A DNA stretch of 30,234 nt from DASWOJ01 sp964242325 (GTDB lineage: Bacteria; Pseudomonadota; Alphaproteobacteria; Acetobacterales; Acetobacteraceae): contig CAXTCI010000051.1 in the NCBI GenBank assembly GCA_964242325.1, positions 1 to 30,234 of the forward strand. Direction: 5' to 3'. The first letter of the stretch is position 1, and every line of letters starts with the position of its first letter. The notes under the pieces were generated by a model. That model was not told where the DNA came from. It saw only the letters and a program-made list of their open reading frames with translations, and did not search any database. The position numbers and the translations under genes were made by a program. Of the stretch, positions 1 through 7,771 are shown piece by piece.

Positions 1-2
1 CG

Positions 3-521
3 ATCCTCACCGCCGCCATCGTCGGCGTCGGGCCGGGCCGTTTCGTGCAATGCGTCGCCCAGACCTGGCGGCAGAGCCGCATCGCGATCCTGACGGTGGC
101 CCTGATCGTTGGCCTCGCCTACCTGATGAACTACTCCGGCCTCAACTACACGCTCGGCAAGGGCGTTGCCTCGGTCGGCGTGCTGTTCCCGCTGGTGTCG
201 CCGTTCCTGGGTTGGGTCGCGGTGTTCCTGTCCGGCAGCGACACCTCCGGCAACGCGCTGTTCGGCAACCTGCAGGTGGTGGCGGCGAACCAGCTCGGCC
301 TGAACCCGGTGCTGATCGCCGCGACCAACTCCTCGGGCGGCGTGATGGGCAAGATGATCTCGCCCCAGAACATCGCCACCGGCGTGTCCGTCACCGACTT
401 GCGGGGCCAGGAGGGCGTGGTGCTGGCGCGCACGTTCAAGCACAGTGTCGCGCTGACCTTGCTGCTCGGCGTCCTCGTCGTGCTGCAACAGTATGTCGTG
501 CCCTGGATGATCCCCAGCTAA
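3..521 (+). CDS. lldP: L-lactate permease, C-terminal part (5' end outside window)
   Basis: This frame is open from the first bases of the window to a TAA at 519-521, so only about the last 172 residues of a membrane transporter are present. The visible part carries hydrophobic helices and the conserved LldP/LctP C-terminal motifs SGSDTSGNALFGNLQ, ATNSSGGVMGKMISPQNIA and the late TFKHS stretch. It ends in a final transmembrane segment of the type LLLGVLVVLQQYVV. The family imports lactate or glycolate with protons at the inner membrane. An internal ATG at 45 is not a start, because conserved family sequence continues upstream of it. The gene converges on the GST gene and is followed by a strong hairpin at 630-670. 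No lactate dehydrogenase gene adjoins it inside the window. Confidence 0.93.
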   Translation: MLTAAIVGVGPGRFVQCVAQTWRQSRIAILTVALIVGLAYLMNYSGLNYTLGKGVASVGVLFPLVSPFLGWVAVFLSGSDTSGNALFGNLQVVAANQLGLNPVLIAATNSSGGVMGKMISPQNIATGVSVTDLRGQEGVVLARTFKHSVALTLLLGVLVVLQQYVVPWMIPS

Positions 522-533
522 GCCCCGGCGCGC

Positions 534-581
534 GGCCGCGCCCCATCCAACGCGCCTGGCCGTGCCCCATCCAATCTGCCG
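534..581. repeat. 24-bp tandem duplication downstream of lactate permease
   Basis: Two adjacent 24-base units (534-557 and 558-581) both begin GGCCGYGCCCCATCCAA and differ at only a few positions. They lie just after the permease stop codon in a non-coding gap. No function is assigned. This is one of several short tandem duplications in gene gaps of this window. Confidence 0.75.
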
Positions 582-629
582 GTGGTTTGCAGGCCGCCCA
601 GACCTTCGCGCCGGCATCCCGGGGGACCA

Positions 630-670
630 CGGACCCGACGGACCCGGGCTGCCCTGGTCCATCGGGTCCG
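630..670. terminator. Strong hairpin between convergent genes, likely bidirectional terminator
   Basis: The arms CGGACCCGA (630-638) and TCGGGTCCG (662-670) pair perfectly. Inside them GGACC pairs with GGTCC, and GGG with CCC around a CTG loop, with only two single-base mismatches. That gives about 17 base pairs in 41 nt. It lies between the convergent lactate permease and GST genes, where a terminator is expected. No T-tract follows immediately on either strand, although a run of six T occurs at 713-718. The hairpin is read directly; the terminator role is inferred from position. Confidence 0.65.
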
Positions 671-780
671 CCGCACCGATTTGTGTCCCAACTGGACGCA
701 AACTGGTCTGGCTTTTTTCTTCGCGAGCACATCGCGGCAGGGTCCGGACGCACAGCGACCGAACCCTGCTGCCATTTGCC

Positions 781-1374
781 CTACGACGGCGGCGCCGTTT
801 CCGCGATCTCCGGCCGATGCTCCATCGCCGCATACCATGACGCCAGCGCCGGCCGTCCTTCCCGCCACTTGTCGTCGGCAAACCGCAGGTCCAGGTAGCC
901 CAGCGCGCAGGCCACCGTGAGGGTGCCGATGTCCAGGTGGTCGGCCAGCGGCGCCGCTTGCAGTTGGTCCAGCGACCGGGCCATCGCCGCCGCCTGCCGG
1001 GCCATGTTGGCGGAGCGGGCCTCCTCCGCCGGGCGGCCCATCTCCATGCGGCGCATGACCGCGGCGTCCATGATGCCGTCGCCGATCGCCTGCAGCTTCA
1101 GCGCCCGCCACCGCAACGGCCCGGCCGGGGGAAACAGGCTGCCTTCGCCCACCGCGTCCAGGTATTCGCAGATGACCGGGCTATCGAACAGCGCCAGGCC
1201 GTCCTCCGTGACCAGGCAAGGCACCTTGGACAGCGGGTTGTCCGCGACCAGCGCCGGCGGCGACACGTGCGGGTTGGTCTCGACCCGCACGATCTGGTCC
1301 TGCAGCCCGCAGGCGATTGCGCACGCCGCGATCTTGCGGACATACGGGCTGGTCGGTGAGTAGTATAGCTTCAT
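781..1374 (-). CDS. Glutathione S-transferase family protein
   Basis: The 197-residue product has the two-domain GST layout. The N-terminal thioredoxin-like half starts MKLYYSPTSPYVRK, with the SPY region expected near the active-site Ser/Tyr/Cys. It is followed by NPLSKVPCL with the cis-proline and LFDSPVICEYL with the glutathione gamma-glutamyl-binding DS pair. The C-terminal half (about 85-197) is helical. The family conjugates or reduces electrophiles with glutathione in the cytoplasm; the substrate cannot be told from sequence. The ATG overlaps the gloB stop codon in an ATGA arrangement (1371-1374), so the two genes are translationally coupled and both use glutathione. The length is normal and no key residue is obviously missing. 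Confidence 0.9.
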   Translation of the reverse strand: MKLYYSPTSPYVRKIAACAIACGLQDQIVRVETNPHVSPPALVADNPLSKVPCLVTEDGLALFDSPVICEYLDAVGEGSLFPPAGPLRWRALKLQAIGDGIMDAAVMRRMEMGRPAEEARSANMARQAAAMARSLDQLQAAPLADHLDIGTLTVACALGYLDLRFADDKWREGRPALASWYAAMEHRPEIAETAPPS

Positions 1375-2102
1375 CGGAACTGGTCCTTCTGGGATCTGAT
1401 CGCACCGAGCGCTTCGGCGCTGGTCGCCCGCAGGAACGGGTTCTCCGCCAGCTCGTCGCCCAGCATGCTCGGCACCGTCGGCAACCCCGCGGCGCGCAGC
1501 CGGTCCACCGCGGCGGCGCGGTTGCGCAGCGCCTGATTGTGGCCGTCCACGTGCAGGGCAAAGCGGGCGTTGGACTGGGTATACTCATGGCCGCAGCAGA
1601 CCAGCGTGGCCACCGGAAGCGCCGCCAACTTGTGCAGGCTGGCGAACATGTTCGCAGCCGTGCCCTCCAGCAGACGGCCGCAGCCCAAGCTAAACAGCGT
1701 GTCGCCGCACAGCAGCACCGGCGGCGCTCCATCGCCGAAATATGAGATGTGGCCCACCGTATGCCCCGGCGTATCGATCACCCGCAGCCTGGAGCCGCCC
1801 AGCGCCACCTCATCGCCTTCCCGCACCGCCTGGTCCAGCCGCGGCAGGCGCTTGGCATCGGCGGCAGCGCCCACCACCGGGCAGCCATAGCGGGCGCGCA
1901 CCGCGTCCACCCCGGCGATGTGGTCATCGTGGTGATGCGTCAGCAGGATCATGTCCAGCCGGCCCCCGGCGGCCTCGACCGCGGCGATGCAGGCATCGGC
2001 GTCGGCCGGGTCCACCAAGCCCACGGCGCCGGTCCCCTCGTCCCGGAGCAGCCAGGCGTAATTGTCAGACAGGATTGGGATGGCCTGAACATGGAGCGGC
2101 AT
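1371..2102 (-). CDS. gloB: Hydroxyacylglutathione hydrolase (glyoxalase II)
   Basis: The 243-residue metallo-beta-lactamase-fold protein hydrolyses S-D-lactoylglutathione to D-lactate and glutathione, the second step of methylglyoxal detoxification. The metal ligands are visible: THHHDDH near residue 55, DTPGHTVGH near 110, LLCGDTLFS near 130 and CCGHEYTQSN near 165. The C-terminal glyoxalase II region with the HNQALRNR segment also fits. The start is placed at the ATG whose complement is at 2100-2102 (MPLHVQAIPILSDNYAW), because family homology begins there. The longer frame upstream runs through a tandem-repeat gap. It is divergent from a methyltransferase gene, a common alphaproteobacterial neighbourhood, and overlaps the downstream GST start by 4 bases. 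Confidence 0.95.
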   Translation of the reverse strand: MPLHVQAIPILSDNYAWLLRDEGTGAVGLVDPADADACIAAVEAAGGRLDMILLTHHHDDHIAGVDAVRARYGCPVVGAAADAKRLPRLDQAVREGDEVALGGSRLRVIDTPGHTVGHISYFGDGAPPVLLCGDTLFSLGCGRLLEGTAANMFASLHKLAALPVATLVCCGHEYTQSNARFALHVDGHNQALRNRAAAVDRLRAAGLPTVPSMLGDELAENPFLRATSAEALGAIRSQKDQFR

Positions 2103-2144
2103 GGAATCCTCGGCAACGCAGGCCGGCACCGTGCATCGGCGGGA

Positions 2145-2200
2145 CCGGAATGTGCAAGCCGGGGCGTGCAAGCCGGAACGTGCAAGCCGGGCGAGGCAAC
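2145..2200. repeat. 14-bp tandem repeat in gloB/methyltransferase divergent gap
   Basis: Three near-identical 14-base units of the form CCGGRRYGTGCAAG lie at 2145-2158, 2159-2172 and 2173-2186. A degenerate fourth copy is at 2187-2200. They occupy most of the 121-bp gap between the divergent gloB and methyltransferase starts, where promoters for both genes must lie. The repeat is read directly. A role as repeated protein-binding sites is possible but not shown. Confidence 0.85.
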
Positions 2201-2223
2201 GGCCGCTATGCTATAAGGATGGC

Positions 2224-2934
2224 ATGACACCCGATGCCCAGATCACGGCGGAGTTCTACGGCAGCGCCCGAGGCGCCGTTGCCTGCCGGCTGCTGCGGGA
2301 GCAGGTCGCGGCGCTATGGCCCAGCGTCGCCGGGATGCAGGTGCTCGGCCTCGGCTACGCCGCCCCCTACCTACGGCCCTGGCGGGAGACGGCGGCGCGC
2401 TGCATCGTCGGCACCCCGGCGCAGGTCGGCGTCGCGCGCTGGCCCGCCGGCCATCCCAACCTGTCCGTCACGGTGGAAGAAGCCTCCCTGCCCTTCCCCG
2501 ACCTGCACTTCGACCGCATCCTGCTGGTGCACGGGCTGGAAGCCTCGGAGAATGCCCACCTGCTGCTGCGGGAAGTCTGGCGCGTGCTGCGCGACGATGG
2601 CCGCCTGCTGGTCGTGGCGCCCAACCGCGTCGGCGTTTGGGCGCATGTCGAGAGCACGCCGTTTGGCCACGGCCAGCCCTACTCCCAGGGCCAGATTGGC
2701 CGCCTGCTGCAGGCCAGCCTGTTCAGCGTCGAGCGACGGGCGACAGCGCTGTATGTGCCGCCGACCCACGTAAGGCTGGTGCTGCGCGCCGCGCCGCTAT
2801 GGGAACGCGCGGGCCGCCGGATTGCGCCGCGACTGGCTGGCGTGACCATCACCGAGGCAGTCAAGGACGTTTACGCCGCCCTACCGCTCCGCCACGCCCG
2901 CCGCCGGCGCTTGGTGCTGAGCCAGTCCGCCTGA
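2224..2934 (+). CDS. Class I SAM-dependent methyltransferase
   Basis: The 236-residue protein has a Rossmann-type methyltransferase core. Motif I is seen as VLGLGYAAPYL (about residues 39-49) and the post-II acidic region as PFPDLHFDRILLVHGLE (about 87-103). After that come the LLREVWRVLRDDGRLLVVAPN motif region and a C-terminal alpha/beta tail. The start at 2224 is preceded by AAGGATG. The substrate is unknown. Proteins of this type next to gloB are frequent in Alphaproteobacteria but their target is not established. It is transcribed divergently from gloB and converges on the GGDEF gene, with a triple palindromic repeat in between. Confidence 0.85.
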   Translation: MTPDAQITAEFYGSARGAVACRLLREQVAALWPSVAGMQVLGLGYAAPYLRPWRETAARCIVGTPAQVGVARWPAGHPNLSVTVEEASLPFPDLHFDRILLVHGLEASENAHLLLREVWRVLRDDGRLLVVAPNRVGVWAHVESTPFGHGQPYSQGQIGRLLQASLFSVERRATALYVPPTHVRLVLRAAPLWERAGRRIAPRLAGVTITEAVKDVYAALPLRHARRRRLVLSQSA

Positions 2935-3020
2935 CCCCAATACCCCGTTCGGGGATGCGCTGGGCTGGCGTGGGTTTCCACCCACCGCAGCGGAGCCGGC
3001 ATCTACCCGTAAGCTCCGCG

Positions 3021-3080
3021 CAACGCCTTCGTTGCCCGCCCAACGTCTTTGTTGCCCGCCCAACGCCTTTGTTGGGCGAA
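3021..3080. repeat. Three tandem 20-bp palindromic units
   Basis: Units at 3021-3040, 3041-3060 and 3061-3080 share CAACGYCTTYGTTG followed by CCCGCC or, in the last copy, GGCGAA. Every unit contains the inverted pair CAAC...GTTG around a six-base loop. They lie between the stop codons of the convergent methyltransferase and diguanylate cyclase genes. Confidence 0.85.
3057..3078. terminator. Perfect 8-bp hairpin at end of the triple repeat, possible bidirectional terminator
   Basis: CGCCCAAC (3057-3064) and GTTGGGCG (3071-3078) form an uninterrupted stem around the six-base loop GCCTTT. Its position between two convergent stop codons suggests a shared transcription end. There is no T-tract, so termination is an inference. 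Confidence 0.5.
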
Positions 3081-3136
3081 GCAAGCACACGACAGCCGCG
3101 TCAACCACCCAGCGCACCACACCATCAAACCAGCCC

Positions 3137-5185
3137 TCAGCCAACGGTCAGGTGCGCCGTGTTCCTCCCGGACCGCTTGGCGGCATACAGCGCGGCGTCC
3201 GCTGCCTCCACCAGAGCAGCCGGGCCGGCGCTGGTCCCGCCGCCCGCCAGCACCGCAATCCCCATGCTGAGCGTGACGATGCCGAACTCGGACCCGGCAT
3301 GCGGCAACGCCACGGCCCGCATCGCTTCCTGGATGCGCGACGCCGTCGCCAGCGCCCCAGACTCGTCCGTGCCGGGCAGCAGCACCGCGAACTCCTCCCC
3401 GCCATACCGCGCCGCCAGGTCCGCCGGGCGGCGCAGCGACCCGGCCAACGCGGCGCCGACCCCCCGCAGGCAGGTGTCCCCCGCCGGGTGCCCATACAGG
3501 TCGTTGAACGTCTTGAACCGGTCCACATCCACCATGATGAGCGATAGCGGCTCCCCGTCCCGCATGGCCCGGCGATACTCGGTGCCGAGCATCTCGTCGA
3601 AATGCCGGCGGTTGCCCAGCCCGGTCAGCCCATCCTGACGCACCAGGACCCGCAGTTGACAGTTCGCCTCCTCCAACTGCTGCTCCAGCAGCTTGCGCGC
3701 CGAAACGTCGCGGCTGACGAAGACATACCCGGTGCCATCCGCGAGCCGGCGGCCATTGCTCTCGACCCAGGTGGTCCGGCCATCGGCACGCAGGGCGCGG
3801 TAGGTGACGCGCACCGCCAGGTTCCCGCCGATCAACGGCAGCACGAGCGACGAGTCCACCTCCGCCCAATCATCCCGCAGCACGACGTCCGACAGATGCC
3901 GCCCCACAAGCTCCTCCGGCCGGTATCCCAGCACCTCATGGCAGGACGGCGACACGTAGGCGTGGCGAAACTGCAGGTCGAACCGGGCGATCACGTCCGT
4001 CGCGGTGTCCGCCAGCAGCCGGTGATGCGCCTCGCTGGCGGCGAGCTGCCGCCCCATGCCGGCAATGCGGTCGTCCCGCTCTCGCAGGCGCCGGGCCATG
4101 CGGGCGAAGGCGGAGGCAAGCGCGCGCAACTCCCGCGCCGCGCCGCGTCCCATCCGCGCATGCGCCGCCAGGTTCCCGCTGCCCATCTGCTGCGCCGCCA
4201 TCGCCAGGCTGCGTATTGGACGCAGCAGCGCGTGCTGCGCCGCCAGCCAGCCCGCCAGCACCGCAAACGCCACCGCTCCCAGCGCGACCGCCAAGGCATA
4301 GCCCGAGCGTAGGTCCGCTTCCCGCCGGACCTCTGCCTCCAGCACGCCGACGGCGATGACGATGCTGTTGCCGCGCCCGGGCAGCGGCGCAAAGCCGAAG
4401 ATCCGCCTGGCGCCGTCCAGGTCCGCAGCCACGACCGAGCCGCCCATCGGCGCATCACGCACCGCCTGCAGCACGGGATGGCCCGGCACGGCCTGCCCGA
4501 TCCTGGCGGAGCGGTCGGGCGCACGGGCGATAATGGAGCCGTCGCGGCTGTCCAGCACCTGCAGCAGCTCGTCCCCGCCATACGGCAGCCGCTCCCCCAA
4601 GTGGGTGAACCAGGTCAGGTTCAGGGATGCGATCACCGCGCCGGTCTTCACCCCGCCGGCCTGGATGGGCACCGCCACGAACACCGTCGGCTTGCCGGAC
4701 ACCCGGCTGACCGTCAGGCCGCTGAGCGCCGCGCTGGTTCCATCATCGGCCATGACCTCGCGGAAGTAGGACCGGTCGGCGGCGTCCAGCCCGTTGGCGC
4801 CGGGGCGGCTGCCGCACACGACGGTCCCGTCCCTGCGCGCCACCACGATGGCGTCTATCTGCGGGTGATCCGCCGCGACGTTGCGCAGCAGGTCGTCACA
4901 GCTTCCGTCCCGCTGCTCCTGCACGGCGCCGACCCGGGCCAGGACATGCAGCGTGCTGATTGCCTCCTGCAGCGTGTCGCCCTGCTGCTCCGCGGCAACG
5001 CGCGCCATCTGCAACATCTGCCCGCCCGCATCCTCGACAACCCGGCGGCCATCCGCCACCGCAGCCAGCACGAGCACCGCGACCATCGGCCCCGTCGCAA
5101 CCAGCATCAGCACCGCCAAACGCGGCCACAAGCCCCGCGGCAGCAAGCTGAACCGGCGGTGAAGCAAGGTGTTGCGGGGGGACAC
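3137..5185 (-). CDS. Membrane diguanylate cyclase (CACHE-HAMP-PAS-GGDEF)
   Basis: The 682-residue sensor makes cyclic di-GMP from two GTP. In order it has a transmembrane helix (about 23-44), a periplasmic double-CACHE-like sensor (about 50-290), a second transmembrane helix (about 295-316) and a HAMP linker. A PAS domain (about 385-500, with VSPSCHEVLGYRPEELVG) and a GGDEF domain (about 510-682) follow. The active site is an intact GGEEF at 595-599. The feedback inhibitory site RxxD (RPAD) sits exactly five residues before it, so product inhibition is expected. There is no EAL domain. The frame could begin at an ATG 192 bases upstream, but the GTG at 5185 has GGAGG six bases before it, and the upstream residues look unlike family sequence. 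Confidence 0.9.
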   Translation of the reverse strand: MSPRNTLLHRRFSLLPRGLWPRLAVLMLVATGPMVAVLVLAAVADGRRVVEDAGGQMLQMARVAAEQQGDTLQEAISTLHVLARVGAVQEQRDGSCDDLLRNVAADHPQIDAIVVARRDGTVVCGSRPGANGLDAADRSYFREVMADDGTSAALSGLTVSRVSGKPTVFVAVPIQAGGVKTGAVIASLNLTWFTHLGERLPYGGDELLQVLDSRDGSIIARAPDRSARIGQAVPGHPVLQAVRDAPMGGSVVAADLDGARRIFGFAPLPGRGNSIVIAVGVLEAEVRREADLRSGYALAVALGAVAFAVLAGWLAAQHALLRPIRSLAMAAQQMGSGNLAAHARMGRGAARELRALASAFARMARRLRERDDRIAGMGRQLAASEAHHRLLADTATDVIARFDLQFRHAYVSPSCHEVLGYRPEELVGRHLSDVVLRDDWAEVDSSLVLPLIGGNLAVRVTYRALRADGRTTWVESNGRRLADGTGYVFVSRDVSARKLLEQQLEEANCQLRVLVRQDGLTGLGNRRHFDEMLGTEYRRAMRDGEPLSLIMVDVDRFKTFNDLYGHPAGDTCLRGVGAALAGSLRRPADLAARYGGEEFAVLLPGTDESGALATASRIQEAMRAVALPHAGSEFGIVTLSMGIAVLAGGGTSAGPAALVEAADAALYAAKRSGRNTAHLTVG

Positions 5186-5511
5186 GGCCAGCCTCCAGCC
5201 CACGCCGGACAGGATGGCCGGGCCGGCGCAGGATGCGCCCTCGGCGTTTCCAACGGGTAAAGGCGCCGCCGGGCCAAATCGCCTGGAGGAAGCGCCCGGG
5301 GTTGGAAATCCCGTAGCAACCGAACCGAAAATGCAGTTCGGCGAAGCAAAGAAGCTCAGTCGGCTGGCTGGCGGCATACGGCCGCTGCTTCCGGCCAGAG
5401 CAGACCTTCAGCCCTACGGTCGAGACGTTCATCGCTGGGCCTACGACCTTACCGAGGCCAGGGGCTTTGGTGCTAAAAAGAAGCAAGAGGGTAGGGTCGG
5501 CGTCAGAATGA
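5186..5511. other. 326-bp non-coding gap between diguanylate cyclase and monooxygenase genes
   Basis: The 3' side of this stretch faces the monooxygenase stop codon at 5512, and its 5' side must hold the leftward diguanylate cyclase promoter. It contains copy A of a dispersed palindromic repeat (5309-5346). I recognise no protein or RNA gene in it, and base composition falls below that of the flanking genes around 5440-5510. Confidence 0.6.
5309..5346 (+). repeat. Dispersed palindromic repeat, copy A
   Basis: The element contains CCCGTAGCAA followed by CCGAAC (5320-5325), a ten-base loop ending in ATGCA, and GTTCGG (5336-5341). The reverse complement of 8055-8098 carries the same order (CCCGTAGCAA, ACCGAAA, TGCA, TTCGG). 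The two are therefore copies of one element in opposite orientation. Confidence 0.7.
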
Positions 5512-7077
5512 TCATGCTGCAAAGCGTTCCGAAGAACCGTCATGATCGGTAGGGCTGAACCAGCGGCGGAGTGTCTCCTCCAGTCCGTCTGTGCTGTTTT
5601 CCTCACCGGTCCAAGCAAGGCAGGCATCGGGACGGATAAGCATCGAAGGCCCCATATCAACAGCGACGCAGCGTATCCTCTGCGTAACGGCCGCAACGAG
5701 CCTGGACGCCTTTCCCTCGGTAGAGGCGTCGAGCAGCAAGCCCATGCCATCCTGCATGAGGTCGTAAAGCGAGGCGTCGCCGTCCCCGATCGGCTTGTCG
5801 CCGATCAGCCGGCCGACATCGTTCCGCTCCGACCCGAGGTCGTAGGGATTGGACAGGCCGCTCACCATCTCGCCGAACAACCGGCTGACATCGTCGAAGC
5901 GCATGAGGCTGGCCATCACTTCCCGCAGCGCACTCGACCGGGGGTCCGGCCGCATGATGGCGGCCTGGGCAAGCGTGTTGGCTAGAACGGCAACGGCCAC
6001 GGGTCGGCGTTCGGCCGTGTAGCTATCGAGCAGGGTGTCGGGAGCGTCGCCGCGGACTACGGCAGCAAGTTTCCAGCCGAGATTTGCGGCATCCACGAGT
6101 CCAAGGCTCATGCCCTGCCCGCCGAATGGGGAATGGACGTGCGCCGCGTCACCCGCGAGCAGCACCCTGCCCCGGCGATATGTGTCGACAAGCCGGGTGT
6201 TGTCCGTCCATCGACTCGCGCTCTCCAGAGCCTCCACGCGGACGTCCGCGCCGCTGACGCGACGGAGAACGGCTTCGATCTCCTCGCGCATGACCGGAGC
6301 CTGCCGATCCTGAGGCGGACCGCTAAAGTCCAATATACCCAATCGGCGGGGAAAGGGCCCGTAGAAGAACATGCCCTGCGGCGTATGCCGGAAACCCGTG
6401 GAGGCCATGCGCTCCGGATGGTCGATATCGCAGACGGCTGTATACATCGTCATCGTCGGAGGCGTGCCGGGGAAGTCGAAGCCGGCCATCTTGCGAATGG
6501 CGCTGCGCCCGCCGTCGCACCCCACGAGGTAGGCGCAGCGAGTACGGCCTTCGCCTGCCGGAGAGGCCCACTCCACCTCGACGCCCTCCGCCTGCTGGGC
6601 GAAGCCCGTGACCTCGCACTCGCGGCGCATCTCGATCCCCAAAGGAAGCGCGCGCTCGATCAGCATGGCTTCGGCTGCCTGCTGGTCCACGGCGCGGCTA
6701 TGCCGGTCCGGCTCCTTCTGCACGTCCTTCCGGATCATCAGCCCGGCGAAATGGCCGCTGAACTTGGACCAACGGTTAGGCCCGGCTGCCCCCTTCTGCT
6801 CCGTGGCCGCTTTCTGCTCCATGGCCCCTTTCTGCTCCATGAAGGTCTTGATCGCCGCGAAGGTGCGCGTCTCCGCAGCGACGACGGCCGCGGCCATCCC
6901 GCGACGCTGCAACGCCTCGATGCCAAGAGGACCGATCGCCAGCGCCTTGTTGACCGTGCTCGGTGCGGCCAAGCGCTCCAGCACGAGGACGCTCGCGCCG
7001 CCCAACGCCACTTCGATGGCGGTCAGGAGGCCAACCGGCCCAGCACCTACGACGACGACATCGACGTCCCTATGCAT
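5512..7077 (-). CDS. FAD-dependent aromatic monooxygenase (PheA/TfdB type)
   Basis: The 521-residue flavoprotein hydroxylase uses NAD(P)H and O2 to hydroxylate a phenolic or polyketide-like aromatic. The FAD-binding GAGPVG lies at residues 11-16 in the beta-alpha-beta fold. The DG motif GCDGGRSAIRKMAG is near 210 and the GD motif RVLLAGDAAHVHSPFGGQGM near 305. A thioredoxin-like C-terminal remnant follows. An internal insertion reads MEQKGAMEQKAATEQKGA (about residues 80-97) and comes from an 18-bp repeat at 6794-6847. The substrate is not predictable. It is divergent from a TetR gene with a perfect TATAAT in the 55-bp gap, so expression is probably repressed by that regulator and induced by an aromatic. 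Confidence 0.9.
   Translation of the reverse strand: MHRDVDVVVVGAGPVGLLTAIEVALGGASVLVLERLAAPSTVNKALAIGPLGIEALQRRGMAAAVVAAETRTFAAIKTFMEQKGAMEQKAATEQKGAAGPNRWSKFSGHFAGLMIRKDVQKEPDRHSRAVDQQAAEAMLIERALPLGIEMRRECEVTGFAQQAEGVEVEWASPAGEGRTRCAYLVGCDGGRSAIRKMAGFDFPGTPPTMTMYTAVCDIDHPERMASTGFRHTPQGMFFYGPFPRRLGILDFSGPPQDRQAPVMREEIEAVLRRVSGADVRVEALESASRWTDNTRLVDTYRRGRVLLAGDAAHVHSPFGGQGMSLGLVDAANLGWKLAAVVRGDAPDTLLDSYTAERRPVAVAVLANTLAQAAIMRPDPRSSALREVMASLMRFDDVSRLFGEMVSGLSNPYDLGSERNDVGRLIGDKPIGDGDASLYDLMQDGMGLLLDASTEGKASRLVAAVTQRIRCVAVDMGPSMLIRPDACLAWTGEENSTDGLEETLRRWFSPTDHDGSSERFAA
6794..6847. repeat. 18-bp in-frame tandem repeat inside the monooxygenase gene
   Basis: Three 18-base units (6794-6811, 6812-6829, 6830-6847) begin TTCTGCTCCRTG on the plus strand. 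They encode repeated MEQK/TEQK blocks in the monooxygenase. Because the unit is a multiple of three, copy-number change would keep the frame. Confidence 0.85.
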
Positions 7078-7132
7078 AGATCAAATCCCATATTATACCG
7101 AGTATATATGTGGATGCGCTACCAGGAGTGCC
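7078..7132. promoter_or_regulatory. Divergent promoter/operator between monooxygenase and tetR
   Basis: This 55-bp AT-rich gap holds a perfect TATAAT on the minus strand (plus-strand positions 7092-7097) about 15 bases before the monooxygenase ATG. A TATATAT stretch at 7103-7109 could serve the rightward tetR transcript. The inverted repeat TATAC-CGA-GTATA (7094-7106) overlaps the -10 box, where a TetR dimer would block both promoters. The monooxygenase mRNA would have almost no leader. The boxes are read directly; repressor binding is inferred. Confidence 0.6.
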
Positions 7133-7771
7133 ATGTCAACGTCTCTCGACCGCCGATCCCGTAAGCGCCTTGCCACGCGGCAGGGCATTTCCGACGCCGC
7201 CACGCGCCTCTTCTTCGAGCGGGGCTTCGACGCCGTGACGGTGGACGAGATTGCCGACGCCGCCGACGTCGGGCGGATGACGGTGTTCAATCACTTCCCC
7301 CGCAAGGAGGACATGTTCTTCGACCTCGACGAAGAAGGTCGCGAGACACTGCGCGAAGCCTTGCGGCAGCGTGACCCCCGCACCGCTCCGATCGAGACGC
7401 TACGCCTGCTTGCTCATCGGCTGGTTGCGGAACACAGCCGCTACGTCAGATTCTTTCCGGGAAGCCAACGCTTCGTGGAGACCATCGAGGGCAGCGAGAC
7501 TCTCAAGGCTCGCGCCAGGGCGATCCGTGACGAGCTCGCGCAGGTCGTGACAAAAGCTTTGGCGGCAAGCGTAGGGCGAGAACCTGCCGGCCCCGACGCC
7601 CATCTGGCAGCCGGTATGCTCCTGGCCACATTGGCCGTGGCCTTCATTCAGGCGCATCGGACCTTTCGACAAACGGGAGATGCAGAAGCAGCCAAAGCCA
7701 CCTTCCTTGCTCTCATTGACAAGGGAGCAATTGGCCTCAAAGCCGCAATGGCCGGAACGCCGTATGCATGA
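7133..7771 (+). CDS. TetR/AcrR family transcriptional regulator
   Basis: The 212-residue regulator has the N-terminal TetR DNA-binding domain at about residues 10-60. It reads RQGISDAATRLFFERGF, then the helix-turn-helix TVDEIADAADVGRMTVFNHF and PRKEDMFFDL. The remaining helices form the ligand-binding and dimer domain. The ATG at 7133 is preceded by AGGAG. The longer open frame upstream crosses the divergent promoter and the neighbouring gene, so it is rejected. The gene is divergent from the monooxygenase and probably represses both. The inducer is unknown, perhaps the aromatic substrate. Codon use is somewhat less GC-biased than in neighbouring operons. Confidence 0.92.
   Translation: MSTSLDRRSRKRLATRQGISDAATRLFFERGFDAVTVDEIADAADVGRMTVFNHFPRKEDMFFDLDEEGRETLREALRQRDPRTAPIETLRLLAHRLVAEHSRYVRFFPGSQRFVETIEGSETLKARARAIRDELAQVVTKALAASVGREPAGPDAHLAAGMLLATLAVAFIQAHRTFRQTGDAEAAKATFLALIDKGAIGLKAAMAGTPYA

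Noticed and set aside
3021..3080. Three spaced palindromic units as a mini CRISPR array
   Set aside because: Units are directly adjacent with no spacers, and no cas gene is present.
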